Source of the DNA: Streptomyces tailanensis
Lineage (GTDB): Bacteria > Actinomycetota > Actinomycetes > Streptomycetales > Streptomycetaceae
NCBI RefSeq assembly: GCF_008386495.1
Contig: NZ_VTHJ01000006.1
Location: forward strand, 124,001-188,000
Reading direction: 5' to 3'
Length of the DNA stretch: 64,000 bases
Shown here: piece by piece, positions 52,214 through 62,658 of the stretch
Position numbering within the stretch: the stretch's first letter is position 1
Layout of the letters: each line of letters opens with the position of its first letter
Made by a program: the position numbers and the translations under genes
The notes under the pieces: model-generated
Databases searched by the model: none
What the model was told of the DNA's origin: nothing
Seen by the model: only the letters and a program-made list of their open reading frames with translations

Positions 52214-53548
52214 TCAGGGGGCGCAGGCTGTCAGGAGGGCCTCCGCCTCCTGGGAGAGCGCCTTGCCCAGGAGTTCGAGGTCCGGGACTGCCTCCCCGTC
52301 GGCGACCAGGCCGTAGTGCACGCGGCCGCGATACGTCGAGACGGCTACGGCGAGGGACTGGCCGTACGCCAGCGGAGCGAGGGGGTAGACCTCGGTGAGG
52401 GGGCAGCCGCCGAGGTGGAGGCCGAGGCTGGGGAGGGGGACGCTGGTGACGAGGATGTCGAACCAGAGTCGGGCGGCCTGGCTCACCAAGGGCCCGCCCA
52501 GGCGGTGGCCGAGGGGCGGGACGTGGTCGGCCAGGAGGGCCACCGCGCCGGCACCCCGGTTGGGCCCGGCGTCCTTGTTGCGGTCCATCGCCGTACGGAC
52601 CGTGCGCAGGCGGCCCAGCGGGTCGGGATCGTCGACGGGGAGTTTCATCAGATAGCCGGAGAGCCGGTTGCCCTGAGGGTGCGCGGTGCGGGGTCGGCGC
52701 TTGGAGACGGGGATGAGGGCCCGGGGCGCGACCCCGTCGCTGCCGTCCCCGCGCTCGTCGAGCCAGCGCCGCAGCGCGCCGGCGACGACGGCGATGAGGA
52801 CGTCGTTGACGGTGCCGCCGACGGTCTTGCGGATCCGGTGCACGTCGTCGAGGTCCAGGGCCACACCGACGGTGCGGCGGGTACCGCTCGGCTCGGAGGT
52901 GAGCGCCGCCGAGGACCGGGCACCCAGCGTCGTACGGGCGACGGCGGCGCCGATGTCGAGGGCGCGGCCGAGGTCGGAGAGCGTGCCCCGGACGAGGGAC
53001 GGCAGGTTGCGCACCTCGCCGATGAGTCCCCGGGATGGCTCCACCGGGCGCGGCCGGGGCGCGGGCATGTCGATCGGGTCCATGACGGCGGCGGCGAGCG
53101 TCAGCGCCCGCAGCCCGTCGGCCAGGGCGTGGTGGAACTTGAACAGCACGGCGAAGGAGGTGCCGTCCTGCCCCGGCAGGACATGTGCCTCCCACGGCGG
53201 CCGACCGCGCTCCAGCGGGCGCTCCATCAGCCGCCCGGCCACCGCGTGGAAGTCGGCGGTCGGCGCGTGCAGCCGTACGTGGTCGAAGGGCTCGAAGTCC
53301 ACGACCGGCTCACGGGTCGCGCCGCCGAAGGCCAGGGGCAGCCGTACGTCCGGGAACCACACGTCCCGGATCCTCATCCGCAGCCCGGGCACCGCGGCGG
53401 CCCTGGCGGCGAGCAGGTCGGCGGCGTCGGCGCCCGCGGTGGGCGAGTTCGCCGTGAAGACGCCGAGGGCGGCCAGGTGCATCGGGTGGTCGGCGGACTC
53501 GATGTTCCAGAACGCCAGGTCGAGTGGTGCGAGCAGGTCAGAAGTCAA
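52214..53548 (-). CDS. Wax ester synthase/diacylglycerol acyltransferase (WS/DGAT)
   Basis: This 444-residue enzyme makes triacylglycerol or wax esters from acyl-CoA. It starts SDLLAPLDLAFWNIESADHPMH, has the catalytic HHxxxDG motif as FHHALADG near residue 138, and the family blocks GGTVNDVLIAVVAGALRRWL, RALIPVSKRR and GNRLSGYLMKLP. Streptomyces stores triacylglycerol, and several paralogues are common. The promoter region contains two 10-bp direct units, TCAAGTACGA and TCAAGCTACG (near 53610), which could be regulatory. Monocistronic. Confidence 0.9.
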   Translation of the reverse strand: MTSDLLAPLDLAFWNIESADHPMHLAALGVFTANSPTAGADAADLLAARAAAVPGLRMRIRDVWFPDVRLPLAFGGATREPVVDFEPFDHVRLHAPTADFHAVAGRLMERPLERGRPPWEAHVLPGQDGTSFAVLFKFHHALADGLRALTLAAAVMDPIDMPAPRPRPVEPSRGLIGEVRNLPSLVRGTLSDLGRALDIGAAVARTTLGARSSAALTSEPSGTRRTVGVALDLDDVHRIRKTVGGTVNDVLIAVVAGALRRWLDERGDGSDGVAPRALIPVSKRRPRTAHPQGNRLSGYLMKLPVDDPDPLGRLRTVRTAMDRNKDAGPNRGAGAVALLADHVPPLGHRLGGPLVSQAARLWFDILVTSVPLPSLGLHLGGCPLTEVYPLAPLAYGQSLAVAVSTYRGRVHYGLVADGEAVPDLELLGKALSQEAEALLTACAP

Positions 53549-53647
53549 TGGCTTGCCTCGCGTCGACGATGGGTGAGTCAGTAGTCAATCGCCATTGCCC
53601 GATTACGGTCAAGTACGATCAAGCTACGCACAGTTAACAACAGATTA

Positions 53648-53675
53648 AGTCCCGCCTCGGTGAAAAGGCGGGACT
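53648..53675 (-). terminator. Stem-loop terminator, 10-bp perfect stem
   Basis: AGTCCCGCCT (53648-53657) pairs with AGGCGGGACT (53666-53675) around an 8-nt loop. It lies 110 nt past the glgC stop and before the WS/DGAT promoter region, all on the minus strand. Confidence 0.65.
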
Positions 53676-53785
53676 CGTGGGGCATCTGTGGTCGACACGG
53701 TCACTCTGACACTCTGAAGGACCAGTCCGGGCGACCGGGCCGGGCGATCCGGCCGGGCGGTCAAGGGGTCATCGGGCCGAGTCGG

Positions 53786-55006
53786 CTACGGGACCCGCTG
53801 GCCCTTGCCCAGGGCGATCACTCCGCCCTTGGAGACCGTGTACAGCTCGGCGTCGCGCTCCGGGTTGACGCCGATGGTGGCGCCCGGGGGCACCTGGACG
53901 TTCTTGTCGAGGACGGCGCCACGGACGACCGCGCCCCGGCCGATGTGGACGTTGTCGTGGAGGACCGAGCCCTGGACGACCGCGCCGGGATCGACGACCA
54001 CGCCCGGGGAGAGGACGGACCTCGTCACCTGGCCGCGTATCAGACAGCCCGCGCTGATGATCGACTCGCTGGCCATGCCGCCCGCGTTGAAGCGGGCCGG
54101 GGAGAGCTGTCCGGAGCTGGTGTAGATGGGCCAGCTGCGGTTGAAGAGATTGAAGGCGGGGCGCTCGGCGATGAGGTCCATGTGGGCGTCGTAGTACGCG
54201 TCGAGGGTGCCGACGTCACGCCAGTAGCCCCGGTCGCGGGTGGTGTCGCCGGGCACGTGGTTGGCGCTGAAGTCGTACAGCTGGGCCTCGCCGCGGTCGG
54301 TGAGCTGGGGCAGGATCGAGCCGCCCATGTCGTGCACGGAGTCCTCGTCCTCGGCGTCCCGCTGCAACGCCTCGATCAGGGCCTTGGCGGTGAAGATGTA
54401 GTTGCCCATGGAGGCGAACACGGTCTCGGGGTCGTCGACGAGGCCCGGCGGGTCGGCCGGTTTCTCCAGGAAGCGCTCGACGACCCGGCCGTCGGAGCCG
54501 GGGGTGATGACGCCGAAGGAGGAGGACTCCGTGCGCGGCACCCGTATCCCGGCGACCGTCACGCCCGCGCCGCCCTCGATGTGCTGGGCCAGCATCTGGC
54601 GGGGGTCCATGCGGTAGACATGGTCGGCACCGAAGACCGCCACATAGTCGGGCTGCTCGTCGTGGACCAGGTTCAGGGACTGCAGGAGCGCGTCCGCACT
54701 GCCCAGATACCAGCGCGGGCCGAGCCGCTGCTGGGCCGGGACGGGGGTGACGTAGTTGCCGAGCAGGCTCGACATCCGCCAGGTCGTGGTGATGTGCCGG
54801 TCCAGCGAGTGCGACTTGTACTGCGTGAGGACGCAGATGCGCAGGATGTCCGCGTTGACGAGATTGGAGAGTACGAAGTCCACCAGGCGATACGTTCCGC
54901 CGAAGGTCACCGCGGGTTTCGCGCGGTCGGCGGTCAAGGGCATCAGCCGCTTGCCCTCACCGCCCGCCAGTACGATTCCCAGCACCGAAGGTCCACCGCG
55001 CCGCAT
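53786..55006 (-). CDS. glgC: Glucose-1-phosphate adenylyltransferase (ADP-glucose pyrophosphorylase)
   Basis: This 406-residue enzyme makes ADP-glucose for glycogen and related alpha-glucans. It has the nucleotide-binding signature [26 protein letters not shown], the catalytic segment [16 protein letters not shown], and a C-terminal left-handed helix domain of hexapeptide repeats ([13 protein letters not shown]...[20 protein letters not shown]). It lies 55 bp after the glycosyltransferase gene on the same strand, so the two are likely co-transcribed and act in sequence. Confidence 0.95.
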   Translation of the reverse strand: MRRGGPSVLGIVLAGGEGKRLMPLTADRAKPAVTFGGTYRLVDFVLSNLVNADILRICVLTQYKSHSLDRHITTTWRMSSLLGNYVTPVPAQQRLGPRWYLGSADALLQSLNLVHDEQPDYVAVFGADHVYRMDPRQMLAQHIEGGAGVTVAGIRVPRTESSSFGVITPGSDGRVVERFLEKPADPPGLVDDPETVFASMGNYIFTAKALIEALQRDAEDEDSVHDMGGSILPQLTDRGEAQLYDFSANHVPGDTTRDRGYWRDVGTLDAYYDAHMDLIAERPAFNLFNRSWPIYTSSGQLSPARFNAGGMASESIISAGCLIRGQVTRSVLSPGVVVDPGAVVQGSVLHDNVHIGRGAVVRGAVLDKNVQVPPGATIGVNPERDAELYTVSKGGVIALGKGQRVP

Positions 55007-55061
55007 GCCGCCGCCCCTCTGAGCCCGGTCGTGCCGTGCCCTGTCCTTGACACCGCTGTGC

Positions 55062-56213
55062 CTACCCCTGTTTGAGGACTTCCTCGTACAGCCGGACCGT
55101 GCGCCGGGCCACCGCGTCCCAGCCGAACTCCCGCACCGCGCGCTCCCGTCCGGCCTCTCCCATGCGGGCGGCGGTGGCGGGGTCGGCGAGCACCGAGTCG
55201 AGGGTGCGGGCCAGCTGAGCTTCGAAGTCGTCCTCCGTCGACACCAGGAGTCCCGTCACGCCGTCCTCCACGACCTCCGGGATGCCGCCGACCCGCGAGG
55301 CCACCACGGCCGTACCGCACGCCATGGCCTCCAGGTTGACGATGCCCAGCGGCTCGTACACCGACGGGCAGACGAACACGGCGGCGTGCGTGAGGAGTTG
55401 GATGACGTCCGGGCGCGGCAGCATCTGCGGGATCCAGTACAGGCCCTCGCGTACGCGGCTCAGCTCCTCGAAGAGATCGCGGAACTCCCGGTCGATCTCC
55501 GGGGTGTCCGGCGCGCCCGCGCACAGCACCACCTGCACGGCCGGGTCGATGTCCCGTACGGCCCTCAGCAGATGGGGCACGCCCTTCTGGCGGGTGATGC
55601 GGCCGACGAACAGGACGTACGGGCGTCCGGCGTCGAGGCCGATCCGGTCGAGGACGTCCGTGCCGTGGTCCGGCCTGTAGAGGGAGGTGTCGATGCCGTT
55701 GTGCACGACGCGCACCTTGTCCGGGTCCAGGGCCGGGTAGCAGCCGAGGATGTCGTCGCGCATGGCGCCGGAGACGGCGATCACCGCGTCGGCGGACTCG
55801 ATGGCGGTGCGCTCGGCCCAGCTGGACAGGGCGTATCCGCCGCCCAGTTGCTCGGCCTTCCAGGGACGCAACGGCTCCAGCGAGTGGGCGGTCATCACAT
55901 GCGGGATGCCGTGCAGCAGCTTGCCGAAGTGGCCGGCGAGATTGGCGTACCAGGTGTGCGAGTGGACGAGTTCGCGGCCTTCGAGTCCGGCGGCGATGGA
56001 GAGATCCACGGAGAAGGTGCGCAGCGCGTCGTTGGCGCTGTCGAGCGCGGACCAGGGCCGGTGGCGTACGACGCCGCCCGTGGCCCCCTCCCCCCAGCAG
56101 TGCACGTCCAGCTCGACGAGGGACCTCAACTCATGGGCGAGGAACTCGACATGGACGCCCGCGCCACCGTAGACGTCCGGCGGATACTCCCGGGTCAACA
56201 GGCCGACTCGCAC
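55062..56213 (-). CDS. glgA: Actinobacterial-type glycogen/maltose-1-phosphate synthase (GT4)
   Basis: This 383-residue glycosyltransferase starts [20 protein letters not shown], the signature of the Corynebacterium-type GlgA, a GT4 enzyme unlike the GT5 GlgA of enterics. Further features are [32 protein letters not shown] and the nucleotide-sugar-binding [17 protein letters not shown]. In mycobacteria the orthologue, often called GlgM, uses ADP-glucose and glucose-1-phosphate to make maltose-1-phosphate for the GlgE route. The neighbouring glgC supplies ADP-glucose. Whether this product is a glucan synthase or maltose-1-phosphate synthase cannot be read from sequence. Confidence 0.9.
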   Translation of the reverse strand: MRVGLLTREYPPDVYGGAGVHVEFLAHELRSLVELDVHCWGEGATGGVVRHRPWSALDSANDALRTFSVDLSIAAGLEGRELVHSHTWYANLAGHFGKLLHGIPHVMTAHSLEPLRPWKAEQLGGGYALSSWAERTAIESADAVIAVSGAMRDDILGCYPALDPDKVRVVHNGIDTSLYRPDHGTDVLDRIGLDAGRPYVLFVGRITRQKGVPHLLRAVRDIDPAVQVVLCAGAPDTPEIDREFRDLFEELSRVREGLYWIPQMLPRPDVIQLLTHAAVFVCPSVYEPLGIVNLEAMACGTAVVASRVGGIPEVVEDGVTGLLVSTEDDFEAQLARTLDSVLADPATAARMGEAGRERAVREFGWDAVARRTVRLYEEVLKQG

Positions 56214-56310
56214 CCGGAACCCCCTTGCTCAGTGGCTGGTTCCCTCATGGTCACCCACATGGGGCAGTTGGGGAAGACCGCGATTGCCCCGCAGCGATGT
56301 TGAACGGCAG

Positions 56311-57072
56311 TCAGGTGCGGCCGGGTGGGCGGTGCCGGGTGGGGCGGGCGGTAGCGGGTGGGTGGTCGAAGCAGCAGTCGCCGCACAGACCGCCGCCGGG
56401 CAGCCGGTAGTAGAGGCAGCAGCTGCGGCGGCGGTACGTGACCGGGTCGAGCGTGCCGGAGAGGTCGGGGTGGGCGAGCAGCTCGGCGGCGAGGGCGCGG
56501 GCCCGACTCCCCACCTCCGTACGGCCGTTGGTGTGCCCCCATCGGTCGAGCTGGCGTACGGCGCCCATGAGCGCGGAGGCCGCGTTGCCCCACAGCAGGT
56601 GAGCGGAGACGGGCAGTTGAGCGCGCAGGGCCGCCGCGAGGGGGACGAGATGGCCGTCCCGTACGACCTCGCCGATCCGGTCGGCGGGCAGGCTCCGTAC
56701 CTCCGTCAGCCACAGCTCGTCGGGGGCGCTCGCGGCCGCGTCCCAGCGCAGCAGGCGTGAGTCGAGGTCGGGTACACGGTTGTACAGCGCGGCGGCGCCG
56801 AGGGCGATGGACCAGAGGCGGGCCGCGAAGCCGAGATGGGCGATGGAAGCGGCGACGCGTGGCTCGGGGGCACGCACACGACGGGCGACATCCCGGACAC
56901 GGAAAATTACGGGATTCGCGTAAACCTCCTTCTTCTCGTCTTTCTCATCGGTATCCCGTGCCGCGTAGGCCTCGGCGAGGGTGGGGAGCGGGCCGTTCGG
57001 CGGTTCTCCCGTGCGTAGGACGAAGAAGCCGCCGAGGGTCGTGAGGCCGGTGAGTCCGGGGTCGTGGTCCAC
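56311..57072 (-). CDS. FhuF-like (2Fe-2S) ferric-siderophore reductase-type protein
   Basis: This 253-residue protein has the C-terminal cluster motif RRSCCLYYRLPGGGLCGDCC, equivalent to the C-C-x10-12-C-x2-C of FhuF, which binds a [2Fe-2S] cluster and reduces ferric siderophores in the cytoplasm. The preceding region (VAASIAHLGFAARLWSIALGAAAL ... LLWGNAASALMGAVRQL) is the family helical core. The only usable start is the GTG at 57072, with no obvious ribosome site. No siderophore transport genes adjoin it; it is 97 bp upstream of the glgA start on the same strand, but a functional link is unlikely. Confidence 0.83.
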   Translation of the reverse strand: MDHDPGLTGLTTLGGFFVLRTGEPPNGPLPTLAEAYAARDTDEKDEKKEVYANPVIFRVRDVARRVRAPEPRVAASIAHLGFAARLWSIALGAAALYNRVPDLDSRLLRWDAAASAPDELWLTEVRSLPADRIGEVVRDGHLVPLAAALRAQLPVSAHLLWGNAASALMGAVRQLDRWGHTNGRTEVGSRARALAAELLAHPDLSGTLDPVTYRRRSCCLYYRLPGGGLCGDCCFDHPPATARPTRHRPPGRT

Positions 57073-57301
57073 GAGGTCGAGTAGTACCAGGTGCTGTCGG
57101 GGCGGTTGTCATGGTGGGCTGCACTCCGTGTCGCCCACCTTGGGTATTACGCGGGGCCCGTCGTACTCCATCGGCAGTAGGACTCAATGAGTGCTCAGGG
57201 ACGACGACGGGAACACGTTCGCGCGGCATCGTGTTCGCCATGGAAGCCGATCGTTCACCACGCCGGACCCAGGGGGTCCGCGCCTCGCAGAGGAGCCGCT
57301 C

Positions 57302-58426
57302 ATGAGCGCCCTCGCGTTGTCCGTGCTGCTGTCGTTCGTGTCCGCCGTCGCGTACGCGGGTGGCGCGATCGTGCAGGAGCGGGTCGCGGTGTCCTCCCCC
57401 GCTCAGTCCTACGCGCCGCTGCGCCGACCGGGCTGGTGGGCCGCGGTCGGGTTGAACGGCCTCGGTGGGCTGCTGCACGTGGTGGCCTTGGCTTTCGGCC
57501 CGCTGAGCCTGGTGCAGCCGCTGGGCGCGCTGACCATCGTCTTCGCCCTGCCCATGGCGGCGCTCTTCGTGGGCCGCAGGGCCGGGGCGACGGCGTGGCG
57601 GGGCGCGATCATGGCGACGGTGGGTCTCGCGGGTCTGCTCGCCCTGGTCGGCTCGGCCGATGTGCAGTCCCTCGACGCGGCCCAGCGGGTGCTGGTGGCC
57701 GTGGTCAGCGGTGGCGCGGTGGCGGCGCTGATGACGGCGGCCCGCGCGGCGCACCGGCACCCGGCGACGCGGAGCATCCTGCTGGCGGTCGCGTCCGGTG
57801 TCGCGTTCGGCATGTCCTCGGTGTTCACGAAGACGGTCGCCGTCGACTGGACGAACGGCATCGCGCTCTCCGGCCTGCCGACCCTGGCGGTCATAGGTGT
57901 CTTCGCCACGGCCGGTCTGCTGCTGTCCCAGGCCTCCTACCGGAGCGGCGGCCTCGCGGCCCCGCTGGCCACCCTGACCGTGGTGAACCCGGTGGTGGCG
58001 GCCGCGGTCGGCATCACGATGTTCGGCGAGACGTTCCGCTACGGCACGACCGGCACCGTGCTCGCGTTGGGCTGCGGGATCGTCGCGGCGGGCGGTCTGA
58101 TCCTGCTGACCACCGAGCGGCTCGACGCCGAGGTGGACGAGGTACGGGACGGGCGGGTCGACGGCGACGTCACGGTCGGCGGCATCACGGTCGGCGATCG
58201 GGAGTCCCTCGCCATCCAGGAGCTGCTCGCGGCGCTTCCGCAGCAACCCGCGGCTGCCACGGCCGCCGACGACGCGATCGACCTCGACCTCGACAGGCCC
58301 GTGGTCGTACCCGCCCCGTTCCTGCGGGGCTCGTACGGGGAACAGGTACCGCCGCGGCCGTCCTACGGCGAGCTGTACGTGCCGAAGTCGCCGCTCGACC
58401 GGCATCACGACCGCGTCAAATCCTGA
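57302..58426 (+). CDS. DMT-superfamily (EamA-like) membrane transporter
   Basis: This 374-residue protein has nine to ten membrane helices over the first ~280 residues (ALALSVLLSFVSAVAYAGGA ... GTVLALGCGIVAAGGLILLT) and a hydrophilic C-terminal tail of ~95 residues. The repeated A-x-x-F-x-P-L-S-L-V-Q-P-L-G-A-L and A-P-L-A-T-L-T-V-V-N-P-V-V-A-A blocks are typical of DMT/EamA proteins, which export metabolites. The substrate is unknown. Start ATG 57302 has CAGAGGAG; an upstream in-frame start at 57191 has no ribosome site. It stands alone. Confidence 0.86.
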   Translation: MSALALSVLLSFVSAVAYAGGAIVQERVAVSSPAQSYAPLRRPGWWAAVGLNGLGGLLHVVALAFGPLSLVQPLGALTIVFALPMAALFVGRRAGATAWRGAIMATVGLAGLLALVGSADVQSLDAAQRVLVAVVSGGAVAALMTAARAAHRHPATRSILLAVASGVAFGMSSVFTKTVAVDWTNGIALSGLPTLAVIGVFATAGLLLSQASYRSGGLAAPLATLTVVNPVVAAAVGITMFGETFRYGTTGTVLALGCGIVAAGGLILLTTERLDAEVDEVRDGRVDGDVTVGGITVGDRESLAIQELLAALPQQPAAATAADDAIDLDLDRPVVVPAPFLRGSYGEQVPPRPSYGELYVPKSPLDRHHDRVKS

Positions 58427-58472
58427 GCCGGAGGCCCGGTTCCCCCGGTTCCGGGCCTCCCGCGGCGGCGCG

Positions 58473-59711
<1,239 letters not shown>

Positions 59712-59734
59712 TCAGCCGCTCCAACCCCACGAGT

Positions 59735-59818
59735 GGCGTGTAAGCGACCTGATCCGGCGCGTAAGTGCCCTCGTCCGGCGCACGAGTGACCGGGGACGGC
59801 GCACAAATGACGCGGTTA
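59735..59818. repeat. Four tandem 21-bp repeats in the rpf/gnd divergent region
   Basis: Units begin at 59735, 59756, 59777 and 59798, each with GGCG. The first parts read GGCGTGTAAGCGACC, GGCGCGTAAGTGCCC, GGCGCACGAGTGACC and GGCGCACAAATGACG. The period is exactly 21 bp, two helical turns, so a protein could bind all four on one face. The consensus core is GGCGC-R-Y-R-AGTGACC. The array is in the 406-bp non-coding region (59640-60045) between the divergent rpf-type and gnd genes, 96 bp before the rpf start. No gene, and no ydaO-type c-di-AMP riboswitch core such as that upstream of S. coelicolor rpfA, was recognised here. Confidence 0.75.
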
Positions 59819-60045
59819 CGCGCCCCATTGAGGCAGGTGGGGCCCTTCCCGCGTACTCAAGCCCGGCAGGCCGCGCAGTGCGATCGGGGCCCGCCGCACG
59901 TCAGGATGACCGGAGGGGCAATACTGGCGAGCGTTGACGGCGTTACCGATATCAGGACCTACCGGCACCACCGCTTCACCAGGTTTACCAGGTTTATCCG
60001 GATCAACCGGCACCACTGATTCCAGGATCCATAGGAGCCAAGCGA

Positions 60046-61485
60046 ATGAGCACTTCAGCCCAGATCGGCGTCACGGGCCTCGCGGTCATGGGGAGCAACC
60101 TCGCCCGCAACTTCGCGCGCAACGGCTATACGGTCGCCGTGCACAACCGCACCCCTGCGAAGACGCACGCCCTGATGCAGGAGCACGGGCACGAGGGCGA
60201 CTTCATCGCGGCCGAGACCGCCAAGGAGTTCGTGCAGGCGCTGGAGCGGCCCCGGCGGCTGGTCGTCATGGTGAAGGCGGGCGGTCCGACGGACGCGGTG
60301 ATCGAGGAGTTCGCGCCGCTCCTGGAGCCCGGCGACATGATCATCGACGGCGGCAACGCGCACTTCGCCGACACCCGGCGCCGTGAGGCCGCGCTGCGCG
60401 AGCAGGGCATCCACTTCGTCGGCGCGGGCATCTCCGGCGGCGAGGAGGGCGCGCTCAACGGGCCCAGCATCATGCCCGGCGGCCCGGCCGAGTCGTACGA
60501 CTCCCTCGGCCCGATGCTGGAGAAGATCTCGGCGAAGGCCGCCGACGGGGCGCCGTGCGTCACGCACGTCGGTCCCGACGGTGCCGGGCACTTCGTGAAG
60601 ATGGTCCACAACGGCATCGAGTACGCCGACATGCAGCTGATCGGCGAGGCGTACCAGTTGCTGCGCGATGTGGCCGGATACTCCCCCGCGCAGATCGCGG
60701 AGATCTTCCGTACCTGGAACACCGGCCGTCTCGACTCCTACCTGATCGAGATCACGGCCGAGGTGCTGGCGCATGTGGACGCGGCGACCGGGAAGCCGTT
60801 CGTGGACGTGGTCGTCGACCAGGCGGAGCAGAAGGGCACGGGGCGCTGGACCGTGCAGATCGCGCTGGACCTGGGTGTTCCGGTGTCCGGTATCGCCGAG
60901 GCCGTCTTCGCGCGCTCGCTGTCCGGCCACGCCTCGCTGCGGGACGCCTCGCGGTCGCTGGCCGGTCCGAAGGCGACGCCGCTGAGCGCGGCCGAGGCCG
61001 GGGCCTTCGCCGACCGGGTCGAGCAGGCGCTGTACGCGTCGAAGATCGTGTCGTACACGCAGGGCTTCCACGAGATCGACGCGGCCCGTGACGAGTACGA
61101 CTGGGACATCGACCTCGGCAAGGTCGCCTCGATCTGGCGGGGCGGCTGCATCATCCGGGCGGCCTTCCTCGACCGGATCCGGGCCGCGTACGACGCGCGG
61201 CCGGATCTGCCGAGCCTGCTCTCCGACGACACGTTCGCGCAGGAGATCGCGGCGGCGCAGGACGACTGGCGCGAGGTGCTGGTCGCCGCGACGCGGCAGG
61301 GCGTGCCGACGCCCGGCTTCGCGGCGGCGCTGGCGTACTACGACGCGCTGCGTGCGGAGCGGTTGCCTGCGGCGCTTACGCAGGGGCAGCGGGACTTCTT
61401 CGGGGCGCACACGTATCGGAGGGTTGACCGGGAGGGGTCGTTCCACACGTTGTGGGGGCAGGATCGGTCTGAGGTTGGCGCCTGA
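60046..61485 (+). CDS. gnd: 6-phosphogluconate dehydrogenase (decarboxylating)
   Basis: This 479-residue enzyme of the pentose phosphate pathway turns 6-phosphogluconate into ribulose-5-phosphate with release of CO2 and NADPH. It has the cofactor-binding start IGVTGLAVMGSNLARNFARN with the N-R-T that favours NADP, the IIDGGNAHFADT and GAGISGGEEGALNGPSIMPG substrate-site blocks, and catalytic Lys in HFVKMVHNGIEY. Length is that of the long dimeric form. Start ATG 60046 follows ATAGGAGCC. It diverges from the rpf-type gene. Streptomyces often has two gnd genes, so this may be a paralogue. Confidence 0.95.
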   Translation: MSTSAQIGVTGLAVMGSNLARNFARNGYTVAVHNRTPAKTHALMQEHGHEGDFIAAETAKEFVQALERPRRLVVMVKAGGPTDAVIEEFAPLLEPGDMIIDGGNAHFADTRRREAALREQGIHFVGAGISGGEEGALNGPSIMPGGPAESYDSLGPMLEKISAKAADGAPCVTHVGPDGAGHFVKMVHNGIEYADMQLIGEAYQLLRDVAGYSPAQIAEIFRTWNTGRLDSYLIEITAEVLAHVDAATGKPFVDVVVDQAEQKGTGRWTVQIALDLGVPVSGIAEAVFARSLSGHASLRDASRSLAGPKATPLSAAEAGAFADRVEQALYASKIVSYTQGFHEIDAARDEYDWDIDLGKVASIWRGGCIIRAAFLDRIRAAYDARPDLPSLLSDDTFAQEIAAAQDDWREVLVAATRQGVPTPGFAAALAYYDALRAERLPAALTQGQRDFFGAHTYRRVDREGSFHTLWGQDRSEVGA

Positions 61486-61513
61486 GGTGGGGGGACTGCG
61501 GGATCGCTCGCGG

Positions 61514-61596
61514 CTGCGGGTAGGTCGCGGCTGGTCGCGCCCACGCGGCGGAGCCGCAGATTGATACAACCCCGCGCCCCATAAGGGGCGCTGCAG
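61514..61596 (+). repeat. Intergenic palindromic repeat, type II, copy 5
   Basis: Starts CTGCGGGTAGGTCGCGGCTG, continues GTCGCGCCCACGCGGCGG, AGCCGCAGATTGATACA, ACCCCGCGCCCC, and ends with ATAAGGGGCGCTGCAG, giving a GCGCCCCATAAGGGGCGC hairpin. Same modules as at 23753 and 26744. It follows gnd and precedes the convergent proline-rich gene. Confidence 0.8.
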
Positions 61597-61652
61597 CGGT
61601 CCGGCGTGGAGAAGTGCACGCCGGGCCGTTGTTTGTCAGATGTGCCGTCTCG

Positions 61653-61829
61653 CTACGAGAGCGGCTTTGGCTCTGGTTCTCCCGGGACCGGGTCAGGGCC
61701 CGGGGGCTTGGGGATGGGGTCCGGTTCCGGGACGGGGTTGGGGGGTGGTGGTGGGAAGGGTTCCGGGCGTCCGGGGCCCGGACCGGGGGTGGGGCCGGGC
61801 TTCACGGGGTCCGGGTCTGGGTGGGTCAT
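61653..61829 (-). CDS. 58-residue protein, 48% proline
   Basis: The ATG at 61829 follows a very good ribosome site (GGAGGACACC). The product starts MTHPDPDPVKPGPTPGPGPG and goes on with runs of Pro alternating with Gly, Glu, Asp, Val, Lys and one PPPPP stretch. I count 28 Pro in 58 residues, with only two Lys and a single Phe, and no Cys or Trp. It has no signal peptide. Such a chain would form an extended polyproline helix. It is the only frame here with a start and ribosome site, but the function is unknown and low complexity limits any homology claim. It lies downstream of panD on the same strand, 84 bp after its stop. Confidence 0.6.
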   Translation of the reverse strand: MTHPDPDPVKPGPTPGPGPGRPEPFPPPPPNPVPEPDPIPKPPGPDPVPGEPEPKPLS

Positions 61830-61912
61830 GGTGTCCTCCAGCCAGTGGATACGTCGGCCATGGACTTGTGCCACGAGTACCCGTGGCCCGCACGGGCACT
61901 CACCCGTTCGGG

Positions 61913-62332
61913 TCAGACCGTGACGGCCTGTGGGCTGCGTCGCTGGTCCGAGCCCGGTACCGGCTCGGACGGGTCCGCGCCCAGGGACACGATCCGGTTG
62001 TCGCGGTCCACGTGCACGACCCTGGGCTCCAGAATACGGGCCTCGGCGTCGGAGACCTGGGCGTAACTGATGATGATCACCAGGTCTCCGGGATGGACGA
62101 GATGGGCCGCCGCACCGTTGATACCGATGACCCCCGAGCCGCGCTCACCCTCGATGACGTACGTCTCCAGGCGGGCCCCGTTGGTGATGTCGACGATGTG
62201 CACGAGCTCGCCGGGCAGCAGATCGGCGGCGTCGAGCAGGTCGGCGTCGATGGTCACGGACCCGACGTAGTGCAGGTCGGCCTGGGTGACGGTGGCGCGG
62301 TGGATCTTGGACTTGAACATGGTGCGCAGCAT
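61913..62332 (-). CDS. panD: Aspartate 1-decarboxylase
   Basis: This 139-residue pyruvoyl enzyme makes beta-alanine for pantothenate and coenzyme A. It begins [20 protein letters not shown] and has the self-cleavage site Gly24-Ser25 in YVGSVTID, where Ser25 becomes the pyruvoyl group. The [39 protein letters not shown] and [12 protein letters not shown] blocks are fully conserved. The C-terminal ~20 residues ([18 protein letters not shown]) extend beyond most homologues. Start ATG 62332 follows CGGGAG. panB and panC are not in the window. Confidence 0.95.
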   Translation of the reverse strand: MLRTMFKSKIHRATVTQADLHYVGSVTIDADLLDAADLLPGELVHIVDITNGARLETYVIEGERGSGVIGINGAAAHLVHPGDLVIIISYAQVSDAEARILEPRVVHVDRDNRIVSLGADPSEPVPGSDQRRSPQAVTV

Positions 62333-62658
62333 GGACGTACTCCCGGTTTTCGGCTCCCTGCCCGCTTTTACAGGTCAAGGGCTGCTTCCCTGCAGCGTAC
62401 GCATCGGCCCGCGTCGCTTCCGTGACGCCCACCACGTGAAAGCCCTTCCACCATGTCGCGCGTCCCTCACGAACCGGGTTTCCTCGACGGAGGCGGCACC
62501 GGCCCCCGCTGGAGCGGCTCGACGAGATCCTCACCCCGGGCTGTCCCCGGGCTCGTACGCCTCGCCATCGGCGGGCGCCGCACTATCGTGGGAGGCATGG
62601 AGATCTCGTTCGTGCTCCAGCGGTGCCTCGCACCCCGCGCGGCTGTCGGCGGCGCCGG
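62333..62658. other. Intergenic region between divergent panD and nucleotidyltransferase genes
   Basis: This 326-bp region holds the panD promoter side (62333-62450). A plus-strand open frame from the ATG at 62453 runs into the next gene, but its product (MSRVPHEPGFLDGGGTG...) has no ribosome site or recognisable family. I see no repeat or RNA gene. Confidence 0.45.

Noticed and set aside
61660..61820. Dense G-runs considered as a G-quadruplex regulatory array
   Set aside because: The runs are explained by proline codons of the minus-strand 58-residue gene.
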